Positions 1 to 5,582 of a DNA stretch of 7,255 nucleotides are shown piece after piece. Position 1 is the stretch's first letter; every line of letters begins with the position of its first letter. The DNA comes from Nitrososphaerota archaeon. GTDB lineage: Archaea > Thermoproteota > Nitrososphaeria > Nitrososphaerales > JAPUIC01. Under the pieces are notes generated by a model. That model was not told where the DNA came from and searched no databases. It worked only from the letters and a program-made list of their open reading frames with translations. Both the position numbers and the translations under genes were made by a program. The stretch spans positions 1 to 7,255 of the forward strand of contig JAPUIC010000079.1 of assembly GCA_027297425.1 (NCBI GenBank). Reading direction: 5' to 3'.

Positions 1-2
1 AG

Positions 3-93
3 CGGGCCCGGTGGGATTCGAACCCACGATCTCCGGCTTCGAAGGCATACGCAACTAATTTCGACGCCCTAATCCGTGCTAGGCAACGAGCCC
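3..93 (-). tRNA. tRNA-Arg(UCG) with a 15-nt non-canonical intron
   Basis: Read on the minus strand, the gene folds into a full type I cloverleaf once 15 nt are removed. It has acceptor GGGCTCG with CGGGCCC (one U-G pair), D-stem GCCT with GGGC, anticodon stem TCGGC with GCCGG, loop CTTCGAA, variable loop AGATC, T-stem GTGGG with CCCAC and T-loop TTCGAAT. The discriminator base is G; CCA is not encoded. Anticodon UCG (window 40-42) reads Arg codon CGA, and the acceptor and D-arm resemble archaeal tRNA-Arg. The mature length is 76 nt. Without removing the insert, no 5-bp anticodon stem fits the typical AGATC variable loop. Type II (Leu/Ser) readings fail because no variable-arm stem forms. The gene lies downstream of the coiled-coil gene on the same strand and has its own TATA-like box. 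Confidence 0.9.
47..61 (-). other. tRNA intron, 15 nt, at position 29/30
   Basis: The minus-strand sequence AAATTAGTTGCGTAT interrupts the 5' side of the anticodon stem between nucleotides 29 and 30. A relaxed bulge-helix-bulge can be drawn. The outer helix is AGG (21-23) with CCU (31-33). The central 4-bp helix is GCGU (24-27) with GCGU near the intron 3' end, with two G-U pairs. The two 3-nt bulges are CG|A and AU|G, each cut between its second and third base, and the short inner hairpin is AA-UUAG-UU. Archaeal tRNA splicing endonuclease would remove it. The exact borders rest on this fold and on restoring the anticodon stem. Confidence 0.8.
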
Positions 94-113
94 AACTATC
101 CAGAAAGATGGTA

Positions 114-123
114 GAATAAATTC
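114..123 (-). promoter_or_regulatory. TATA-like box for tRNA-Arg
   Basis: GAATTTATTC on the minus strand is centred about 25 bp upstream of the first tRNA nucleotide, the usual archaeal TATA-to-start distance. It lies in the 45-bp gap after the coiled-coil gene, so the tRNA probably has its own promoter. Confidence 0.5.
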
Positions 124-138
124 ATCACTATGGTATCG

Positions 139-1044
139 TTAATCAGACGAGAAGAGGACCTTGAATTCGTCAAAGGATAGTTTCTCGCCTCGTTCACGCT
201 TACCTTGGGCCTGGACTCTTAGTTCTTCGATCATCTCTAACTCCTTCTTAATTACACGCGAATTCTCTGCTCTGTACTCTTCATCTCTAAGAACTGCCAG
301 CCTTTTATGATCCAAAGTCTTCTTCTCCATCATACCTGCTACTTGAATAGACAGTGTCTCTAGCTCTTTCTCTTGCTTCGATGAGATCTCAGTTACAGAC
401 TCTAGTTCATGAATCAATTTAGCTCTCGTTTCGAACTTTTCGTCTAAGTCAGTCCGGTGAAGCCCGATCTCTTTTATTGTTGCTTCATAGTTAACCCTTA
501 TCTCATCAAGCTTCATTTTTAGTGTCTCAGCTTCATTCCCGAGTTTTGTTAGCTCTTCATTCGAGGTAAAGTCCTTCCGCCACTGAACTAGATTCAACTC
601 ACACTCCTTCGCATATTGTACGAGTTTCTTTTCCTCCGTTCTCGACAATCTCTCTGTCTGGAGTTTCCATTCTGTCTTTTTCAGCCTATCTTCAAACATT
701 GCACCATCAGCGAAGGACCGACCGTTAAAATTCTGGCTAATCTGCCTACTGGACTCTTTCATTGCCCTAAGTTTTTCAATTATTCCAGCTCTCGCATCTC
801 TCGAGGCGTTCAGCGTATCTCTCTTAATACTAATGAATTCTCTATGTTCGTGAATAACTCCAGAAAGTTTTTTCAAATCGCGTCGGAGTGATCTATTCTT
901 CTCTTCAGAAGACAGCAGATCTCTCATGAGATCGGATCTGTGCTCCATCATTCGGTGTTCATTACTATTTTCAAGTGCGTGTTCGACAGTCACTGTATTT
1001 CCTCTAGATTTCGAATCGGGAAGGCGGTTGATCAAGGGATGCAT
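139..1044 (-). CDS. COG1340-type archaeal coiled-coil protein
   Basis: This is a long alpha-helical protein, rich in Glu, Lys, Arg and Leu, with no cysteine cluster, signal peptide or membrane segment. Heptad-like coiled coil runs over most of it, from roughly residue 35 to 285, with a break near a Gly/Asn-rich stretch. The central segment KTEWKLQTERLSRTEEKKL and the C-terminal module RGEKLSFDEFKVLF resemble the conserved parts of the uncharacterised archaeal coiled-coil family COG1340. Members are often misnamed phosphoserine phosphatase; no HAD phosphatase motif is visible here. The function is unknown, and a structural or scaffolding role is only a guess. Start: an ATG at 1077 would give 312 residues, but the TATA-like elements at 1081-1101 lie too close to it. 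The ATG at 1044 (MHPLINRLPD, 301 residues) fits promoter spacing better and is used here. The gene is divergent from thiDN, with the tRNA-Arg gene downstream. Confidence 0.85.
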   Translation of the reverse strand: MHPLINRLPDSKSRGNTVTVEHALENSNEHRMMEHRSDLMRDLLSSEEKNRSLRRDLKKLSGVIHEHREFISIKRDTLNASRDARAGIIEKLRAMKESSRQISQNFNGRSFADGAMFEDRLKKTEWKLQTERLSRTEEKKLVQYAKECELNLVQWRKDFTSNEELTKLGNEAETLKMKLDEIRVNYEATIKEIGLHRTDLDEKFETRAKLIHELESVTEISSKQEKELETLSIQVAGMMEKKTLDHKRLAVLRDEEYRAENSRVIKKELEMIEELRVQAQGKRERGEKLSFDEFKVLFSSD

Positions 1045-1080
1045 AAAAATGATCCCTTTTGATACCCTCAATCCCATTCC

Positions 1081-1101
1081 ATTTTAGATAACTCTATTAT
1101 C
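1081..1101. promoter_or_regulatory. divergent promoter region, coiled-coil gene / thiDN
   Basis: This short AT-rich block holds TATTAT (1095-1100), centred about 28 bp upstream of the thiDN ATG at 1126. That spacing fits a leaderless transcript. On the other strand TTATCTAAA lies about 42 bp before the ATG at 1044, which would leave a leader of roughly 16 nt. I see no thiamine (TPP) riboswitch in the gap, which is too short to hold one. Confidence 0.4.
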
Positions 1102-1125
1102 TTTCTTCTTTGTTTAGTAAAGTTG

Positions 1126-2472
1126 ATGGGCATCCCTCGGGTATTAACTATCGCCGGATCGGACTCTGGAGGTGGTGCTGGGATCCAAGCGGATTTGAAG
1201 ACTTTTGCCTCATTAGGTGTCCAGGGCATGTCAGCCGTAACTTCCATAACTGCTCAGAATACTATGGAAGTTTCTAAGATACTTGAGCTCCCAATCGGTA
1301 TCATAAAGGCTCAGATCACTGCCGTTGCCGACGATATTGGTTTCGATGCGATCAAGATAGGGATGCTCTATAAAAAAAACATAGTAGAATCTATAGGCAG
1401 CCTAATATCAAAATTTAAGGTTCCAATAGTAGTCGATCCAGTAATGGTTTCGAAGGGCGGATCCAGCCTCTTAGATACAGACGCCTTTGATGCAATGGTG
1501 ACATCTATGATTCCTAGAGCTACGGTGTTGACCCCTAATATCCGCGAGGCTGAAGTTATCAGCAATATCAAAATAAGATCGATAAAGAACGTGAAAGAAG
1601 CAGCAAAAGTCATCTCCAAACTAGGCCCAGAAGCAGTTGTCATAAAAGGTGGACATCTTCAACATAATGGAACTGCCATTGACACTCTTTTTTGGCGTAA
1701 TCGTTTCAACTTTTTTGAAGCCAAAAGAATCGATACTGAAGATACCCATGGTACGGGTTGCACCTTTTCGTCCGCTATAGCGGCAAACTTGGCGAAAGGA
1801 AGGGATGTACTTGATGCAGTTAGAGATGCTAAAGAATTTGTTTCTAATGCTATCATACATGCGTACCGGGTTGGAGGTGGACACGGCCCTGTAAACCCTT
1901 CAGGAGCGATAAATCGATCTGCTAGTTCTTATGAAATCCTTCTCGATCTTCAAGAAGGAATTGAAATCATTGAGAGTGGCCCTCGAGTGCATCTTCTCTC
2001 CCCGGAATGCCAAATGAATATCGGCGTCGCGATACCTGGTGCAATGTCGAAAGACGACGTAATGGCTGTGCCGGGTAGAATAGTGAACTTAGGCAGGAAT
2101 GTCAAGGCATCCTCATCCCCAAGGTTTGGAGCGTCCAAACATGTTGCTAATACAATATTGGCTGCTATGAATGTGGATAGCTCTCGCCGTGCTGCGATCA
2201 ACATTCGATATTCCGATATCATAATCAAAGAATGCAAGAAGATGAGGTGGTCTGTTTTTGATTATGACCGATCTGAAGAGCCTCTGAACGTAAAGATGAC
2301 GGAAGGCGGATCTACTAGTTGGGGTGCAAAAAAAGCCATCGATAATGCTGGCGTGGTCCCTGACGTCATCTATCATCTAGGGGAAATTGGGAAGGAACCT
2401 ATGGTATTGATTTTAGGCAATACTGCAAAGGAAGTCGCGTCAAAGGCGGTAAGCCTATCTGAGCGACTCTAA
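1126..2472 (+). CDS. thiDN: ThiD-ThiN fusion: HMP(-P) kinase / thiamine-phosphate synthase
   Basis: This bifunctional cytosolic thiamine-pathway enzyme has 448 residues. The N-terminal ThiD kinase domain (about 1-260) phosphorylates hydroxymethylpyrimidine and its monophosphate. It shows GSDSGGGAGIQAD at 11-23, DPVMVSKGG at 104-112, TPN at 136-138, VIKGGH at 172-177 and the anion-hole/catalytic DTHGTGC at 206-212. The C-terminal domain (about 268-446) matches ThiN, the archaeal replacement for ThiE that joins HMP-PP and thiazole phosphate to make thiamine phosphate. Visible ThiN-like blocks are PGRIVNLG, FGASKHVANTIL, SSRRAAINIRYS, GGSTSWGAKKA and PDVIYHLGEIGKEPMV. Both domains look intact and the length is usual for archaeal ThiDN. 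An in-frame TTG at 1123 lies directly before the ATG; ATG is preferred. Transcription is probably leaderless and monocistronic. Confidence 0.96.
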   Translation: MGIPRVLTIAGSDSGGGAGIQADLKTFASLGVQGMSAVTSITAQNTMEVSKILELPIGIIKAQITAVADDIGFDAIKIGMLYKKNIVESIGSLISKFKVPIVVDPVMVSKGGSSLLDTDAFDAMVTSMIPRATVLTPNIREAEVISNIKIRSIKNVKEAAKVISKLGPEAVVIKGGHLQHNGTAIDTLFWRNRFNFFEAKRIDTEDTHGTGCTFSSAIAANLAKGRDVLDAVRDAKEFVSNAIIHAYRVGGGHGPVNPSGAINRSASSYEILLDLQEGIEIIESGPRVHLLSPECQMNIGVAIPGAMSKDDVMAVPGRIVNLGRNVKASSSPRFGASKHVANTILAAMNVDSSRRAAINIRYSDIIIKECKKMRWSVFDYDRSEEPLNVKMTEGGSTSWGAKKAIDNAGVVPDVIYHLGEIGKEPMVLILGNTAKEVASKAVSLSERL

Positions 2473-2485
2473 ATCTCGCGGGATT
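2472..2485. other. small palindrome between convergent genes
   Basis: AATCT-CGCG-GGATT can form a 5-bp stem (one G-T pair) with a 4-nt loop, starting at the last base of the thiDN stop codon. It sits in the 25-bp gap between the convergent thiDN and GTPase genes. No T-run follows on either strand, so calling it a terminator would be weak. Confidence 0.2.
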
Positions 2486-2497
2486 ACGCGCTGAAGA

Positions 2498-3259
2498 TCA
2501 ATCAACGATTTCCTCGCCACCAGTAAGTATACGTGATAATGCTGAGGATAAATTGGTAAATCCATCTAGAGTAACAGAAGATATAGGAATTATCCCATAT
2601 GCAAAACCAATCTTAGACATTACCCTCAGAATATTAGAAGCAAAGACGTAGTTTTCAGAGTCCCCACCTTCCTCTCTTAATGCCTTCTCAAGAGCAGTTA
2701 GGCTTGAAGTCCAATTCAATATTTCATCGATCTTGTCCTCCACCATATCTGACTTCGATAGGGCTACAACTTGGGGGGCACCAAGGCGCAATCTAATGGA
2801 GTAAGTAAGAAAAGCCATCGAAACAAGGTTTGAGGGGGTCGTGGTCAGGGTAGCGTCCACGAGAAAAATGACCACCTTTTGCTCACATGCGACGTTCGAC
2901 ACAATAAACGATCCACTATTGCGGTAGGTAAACACCTCCATTTGACCCGGCGTATCGATAATGGCATAATCTGCCCCAGTCCCGTCAATCTCAGCTTGAA
3001 TCTCGCTCCATCTAGTTGCAATATAGTCTGCCGCAAAAATTAATGCCCCGTTCGGGCCTAACTCATACCGTTCCATGACTGATTTAAGGTCTACATAATC
3101 TCTTACATCGACTGCTGGAGTATAGGGGAGTTGGATCGCACCGGGATCTAGATTTACCGCTATAGCATTAGCCCCTTTTTCCAAGTATGAGGCTACTAAT
3201 TTGGATGTAAGAAGTGACTTACCTGCACCTGCTGTTCCTGCAACAAAAATAGCATTCAC
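2498..3259 (-). CDS. GPN-loop GTPase (XAB1/Gpn family)
   Basis: This 253-residue protein is a small P-loop GTPase of the GPN family, the archaeal counterpart of eukaryotic Gpn1-3, which help assemble and import RNA polymerase II. The archaeal role is unproven. Motifs in order: Walker A GTAGAGKS at 8-15, VNLDPGAIQLPY at 35-46, the defining Gly-Pro-Asn insert at 68-70 (LGPNGALIF), G3 DTPGQ at 102-106 and G4 SKSD at 168-171. The G4 has Ser where Asn or Thr is commoner, a change also found in Gpn2/Gpn3-like proteins. Family members act as dimers, with the GPN loop reaching into the partner's active site. The start is GTG at 3259; the P-loop follows at once, as expected. A TATA-like GGTTATTATG lies about 26 bp upstream. 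The gene is convergent with thiDN and divergent from the CinA-like gene. Confidence 0.95.
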   Translation of the reverse strand: MNAIFVAGTAGAGKSLLTSKLVASYLEKGANAIAVNLDPGAIQLPYTPAVDVRDYVDLKSVMERYELGPNGALIFAADYIATRWSEIQAEIDGTGADYAIIDTPGQMEVFTYRNSGSFIVSNVACEQKVVIFLVDATLTTTPSNLVSMAFLTYSIRLRLGAPQVVALSKSDMVEDKIDEILNWTSSLTALEKALREEGGDSENYVFASNILRVMSKIGFAYGIIPISSVTLDGFTNLSSALSRILTGGEEIVD

Positions 3260-3280
3260 GCACAGACAAATGATTTCTCA

Positions 3281-3290
3281 CATAATAACC
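3281..3290 (-). promoter_or_regulatory. TATA-like box for GPN GTPase
   Basis: GGTTATTATG on the minus strand is centred about 26 bp upstream of the GTG at 3259, as expected for a leaderless archaeal transcript. The spacing supports the GTG start. Confidence 0.5.
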
Positions 3291-3308
3291 TTGATCTCTT
3301 TGGAATTC

Positions 3309-3317
3309 TTAAATTAT
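3309..3317 (+). promoter_or_regulatory. TATA-like box for CinA-like gene
   Basis: TTAAATTAT is centred about 25 bp upstream of the GTG at 3338. With the opposing GTPase box at 3281-3290, it makes a compact divergent promoter pair in a 78-bp gap. The spacing favours the GTG as the true start. Confidence 0.5.
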
Positions 3318-3337
3318 CCTGAGTATCGCTAATTCAC

Positions 3338-4180
3338 GTGAACAAGAGAGGACCTCCTTGTGAGCTTATCACTATAGGGAACGAGCTCCTTAGTGGACGG
3401 ACTCTAAACACTAATGCTCAATGGCTTGCGGATATCCTTACCAAATTAGGTGGCACTGTTGTTAGATGCACTATCATCAGGGATGAACTCTCTGACATAG
3501 TGTCATCAATAAAGGAAAGCGTGCAAAGAGGTACCATAATCATTATAACTTCGGGCGGCTTAGGACCCACTTACGACGACACTACCTTAGCGGGAGTTGC
3601 TCTTGCTACTGGGTGCGAATTATATGTGAATAAGACGGCTCTAGGCCATCTTGAAGAGCGATACAAATCGATGAAAAAAAAGGGACTGATAGTAGACTCA
3701 GAGATAACCCCCCCGCGCAGGAAAATGGCAAAAATTCCTCTTGGGTCACAGGTCTTGAAGAACCCGTTGGGGTCGGCGCCTGGAATACTACTCTCATATG
3801 AATCATCAACGATAATCTGTCTTCCTGGGGTTCCCGATGAAATGAAAGCTATCATGTTGAAACGTGTTGTGCCTATACTGAAGAAAAGACTTCCAAAATT
3901 TTATAGAGTAGAGGCCACTATTCAAATATCTGGGATAACTGAGTCTGTTCTCGCTCCCATCTTGGATAATGTATTAAGTACGGTCAAGAATATTTATCTC
4001 AAATCGCATCCTATGGGTTTTGAGGACGGAATCTCTAAGATCGATATTGAAATTATATCGAGTTCTCTTCGGCGAAACTCGTCTAAAGGATCGATGGATC
4101 TAGCTTCACTGGGATTACGGAGGCAGATAGAAGAGAAAGGCGGCCATATACTCAAGATCATAAAGGATTCTAATAGATAG
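3338..4180 (+). CDS. CinA-family molybdopterin-binding-domain protein (COG1058)
   Basis: This 280-residue protein has the MoCF-biosynthesis/CinA N-terminal fold. The family signatures are ELITIGNELLSGRTLNTN at 9-26, the anion-binding TSGGLGPTYDD at 71-81, NPLGSAPG at 142-149 and LPGVPDEM at 162-169. A second alpha/beta segment with KSHPMGFEDG follows at about 222-231. Bacterial CinA carries a further C-terminal NMN deamidase domain, which is absent here, as is usual for archaeal stand-alone members. In CinA the N-terminal domain (COG1058) has ADP-ribose pyrophosphatase activity, so a nucleotide-housekeeping role is possible, but the archaeal activity is not settled. A direct molybdenum-cofactor role is less likely, since no moa or moe genes are nearby. 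The start is GTG, chosen because the domain begins at once and a TATA-like box sits 25 bp upstream. The C-terminus is basic. Confidence 0.9.
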   Translation: MNKRGPPCELITIGNELLSGRTLNTNAQWLADILTKLGGTVVRCTIIRDELSDIVSSIKESVQRGTIIIITSGGLGPTYDDTTLAGVALATGCELYVNKTALGHLEERYKSMKKKGLIVDSEITPPRRKMAKIPLGSQVLKNPLGSAPGILLSYESSTIICLPGVPDEMKAIMLKRVVPILKKRLPKFYRVEATIQISGITESVLAPILDNVLSTVKNIYLKSHPMGFEDGISKIDIEIISSSLRRNSSKGSMDLASLGLRRQIEEKGGHILKIIKDSNR

Positions 4181-4197
4181 ATCGCTGAATCGTTCTA

Positions 4198-4218
4198 GAA
4201 AACCTTGTTGAAGTTTTC
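4198..4218 (+). terminator. possible hairpin terminator after CinA-like gene
   Basis: GAAAAC (4198-4203) and GTTTTC (4213-4218) are exact inverted repeats with a 9-nt loop, 17 nt past the stop codon. The 3' arm supplies a run of four T, but no long T-tract follows. It is a weak terminator candidate. Confidence 0.3.
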
Positions 4219-4316
4219 CCTAGCATAAACATGAATCTATTGAGATGAGTAGTAATTACTGGTGAACTTGGTCTATCCTGGGAGGTGCTGGATCACCAAA
4301 CACGTTCAATATTTGG

Positions 4317-4520
4317 CTATTTTTTAGACAGCCACCAGGAAAGGTAGTCGCCTTGCTCCCGCCGTTTCTTACGCTCATCATCTCCGGTTGACCTAGCGCG
4401 ATCACGAATGTCTGAGATCTCCTCTCTTGTAACGTAAAGTCCACAACTTTTACAAGAAAATCGCTTAGAGGATAAGTCGTACATCATTGCACCGCCACAT
4501 TCTGGACAAAAGTCGGGCAA
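4317..4520 (-). CDS. small zinc-ribbon protein (RPB9/TFS N-terminal-like)
   Basis: This 67-residue protein carries one C4 zinc ribbon: CPEC (Cys5, Cys8) and CKSC (Cys23, Cys26), with a Gly after each second Cys (CGG, CGL). The pattern recalls the N-terminal ribbon of RNA polymerase subunit RPB9 and archaeal factor TFS. The second, catalytic ribbon of TFS is missing. After the ribbon comes a charged helix rich in Arg, Asp, Glu and Lys (32-57), then a short aromatic tail, YLSWWLSKK. DNA, RNA or polymerase binding is plausible but not shown. The start is TTG at 4520: an in-frame TAG lies two codons upstream, and the next Met would delete the first zinc knuckle. The gene is convergent with the CinA-like gene and divergent from prs. 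Another open frame at 4256-4444 overlaps it but lacks any motif. Confidence 0.85.
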   Translation of the reverse strand: MPDFCPECGGAMMYDLSSKRFSCKSCGLYVTREEISDIRDRARSTGDDERKKRREQGDYLSWWLSKK

Positions 4521-4549
4521 GTTCTAACCTAAAGCTGATTTTTCTATGC

Positions 4550-4556
4550 TATTTAA
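4550..4556 (-). promoter_or_regulatory. TATA-like box for zinc-ribbon gene
   Basis: TTAAATA on the minus strand is centred about 33 bp upstream of the TTG at 4520, which would leave a leader of only a few nucleotides. No Shine-Dalgarno sequence precedes the TTG. Confidence 0.4.
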
Positions 4557-4618
4557 GAATTTTTGGAAGACAATACTGGAAAAAGTAATTCAAGATATCG
4601 CATAATAGGCGTCATTGC

Positions 4619-4626
4619 TAAATATG
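4619..4626 (+). promoter_or_regulatory. TATA-like box for prs
   Basis: TAAATATG is centred about 29 bp upstream of the prs ATG, compatible with a leaderless transcript. A second AT-rich element, CTTATACC (4634-4641), is closer and would place the start inside the gene. Confidence 0.45.
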
Positions 4627-4651
4627 TACTGATCTTATACCTGTAGATAAT

Positions 4652-5539
4652 ATGACGGGATGGCTAGTAGCTTACAGTGATCCTTCCAGGAACCTAGGTA
4701 CCGGTTTAGCTAACCTAATGGGAGCACCAACGATCGAGGTTCAGAGTAAGGTCTTCCCCGACGGGGAGGGATGTATCAGAATACAAGGCGATCTATACGG
4801 GAATAAAGTCCTACTGGTTCACTCTATGTACCCCGACCCTGACAAGCGACTAATGGAATTCCTTCTAATGTCCCATAAATTAAGTGAGGAAGGTGCGGAA
4901 GTATATGGAATCGTTCCATATCTGGCCTACGCGCGTCAGCACAGAGTCCATAACGAGGGTGAGGTTGTGAGCCTAGGCGTAGTAGGGCATCTCTTACGGT
5001 CGGTTGGCACTAAGCGGTTGGTAACCTTAGATATTCATAACGTAGAAGGATTGGGTCTCATCCCTATACCTTGCTACAGCGTATCTGCACTCCCCTCCCT
5101 TGCAGAATATCTGAAGAAGAAGTACGATCTACACGAACCCCTTTGCATATCACCCGATCTTGGTGGCTCTACGCGAGCTGAGGCCTTTTCCAAGATCCTT
5201 CGAGCGGATACCCTTTCCCTTGATAAGCATCGCGATAAAAGTAGTGGTGAAGTAGTTGTTGATAAAAAAGACCTGGATGTGAAGGATAGAGATGTCGTCA
5301 TCGTAGACGATATTATTGCCACTGGGGGAACGATCCAGAAGGCCGTATCGTTGCTAAAAGATGGATGTTGCAATCGAGTTATAGCGGTCTGTACTCATTC
5401 CTTGTTAATCGGAGACGCACTGAAGAAACTAGAGTCGGTAGGGATTACTGAGGTTATCGGGACCAATTCAGTTCCAAACCCTATGGCCAAAGTAGATATT
5501 CTCCCCATCCTTTACTCCCACATAAAGACCCTCGGCTGA
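4652..5539 (+). CDS. prs: ribose-phosphate pyrophosphokinase (PRPP synthetase), archaeal type
   Basis: This enzyme transfers pyrophosphate from ATP to ribose 5-phosphate to make PRPP, the precursor for purine, pyrimidine, histidine and NAD synthesis in the cytosol. The 295 residues hold the two phosphoribosyltransferase-like domains of the family. Motifs: FPDGE at 35-39, the ATP-binding YARQHR at 93-98, the metal-binding DIHN at 127-130, PDLGG at 168-172, flexible-loop residues Lys192 and Arg194 in DKHRD, and the PRPP-binding loop VVIVDDIIATGGTI at 215-228. The length is near that of the short archaeal (class III) enzymes such as that of Thermoplasma, and shorter than the roughly 315-residue bacterial class. 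No catalytic residue appears to be missing. The ATG at 4652 is the natural start. The methyltransferase gene follows 43 bp downstream on the same strand, so read-through is possible. Confidence 0.97.
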   Translation: MTGWLVAYSDPSRNLGTGLANLMGAPTIEVQSKVFPDGEGCIRIQGDLYGNKVLLVHSMYPDPDKRLMEFLLMSHKLSEEGAEVYGIVPYLAYARQHRVHNEGEVVSLGVVGHLLRSVGTKRLVTLDIHNVEGLGLIPIPCYSVSALPSLAEYLKKKYDLHEPLCISPDLGGSTRAEAFSKILRADTLSLDKHRDKSSGEVVVDKKDLDVKDRDVVIVDDIIATGGTIQKAVSLLKDGCCNRVIAVCTHSLLIGDALKKLESVGITEVIGTNSVPNPMAKVDILPILYSHIKTLG

Positions 5540-5542
5540 CCA

Positions 5543-5553
5543 TATTTCATTAA
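5543..5553 (+). promoter_or_regulatory. possible TATA-like element before methyltransferase gene
   Basis: TATTTCATTAA lies 30-40 bp upstream of the GTG at 5583, in the 43-bp gap after prs. It is a poor match to a TATA box. Its presence would allow a separate promoter for the methyltransferase-RNase Z pair. Confidence 0.25.
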
Positions 5554-5582
5554 TCTCTTGCAAATAGCAATTAGCTGCGGGG

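Noticed and set aside
3..93. Type II tRNA (Leu UAG or Ser CGA) reading of the 91-nt gene, using stem TCGAA with TTCGA
   Set aside because: The length fits type II, but no variable-arm stem forms, position 37 would be U, and the loop would be 16 nt. The intron model restores every stem and a normal AGATC variable loop.
616..891. 91-codon plus-strand frame opposite the coiled-coil gene
   Set aside because: It is a shadow of the coiled-coil gene; Phe- and Ser-rich composition is what the antisense of Glu/Lys-rich coiled coil gives.
1078..1125. TPP riboswitch ahead of thiDN
   Set aside because: The gap is under 50 bp and lacks the conserved TPP aptamer segments such as CTGAGA.
4181..4316. Possible small RNA or gene in the 136-bp gap, including palindrome AGTAATTACT (4250-4259) and CCAAA/TTTGG inverted repeat (4296-4316)
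   Set aside because: No box C/D or tRNA-like fold and no conserved start; the stems are short. Only the 4198-4218 hairpin was kept, as a weak terminator.
4256..4444. 62-codon open frame on the minus strand
   Set aside because: It overlaps the zinc-ribbon gene in another frame, has no recognisable motif and runs through the intergenic gap.
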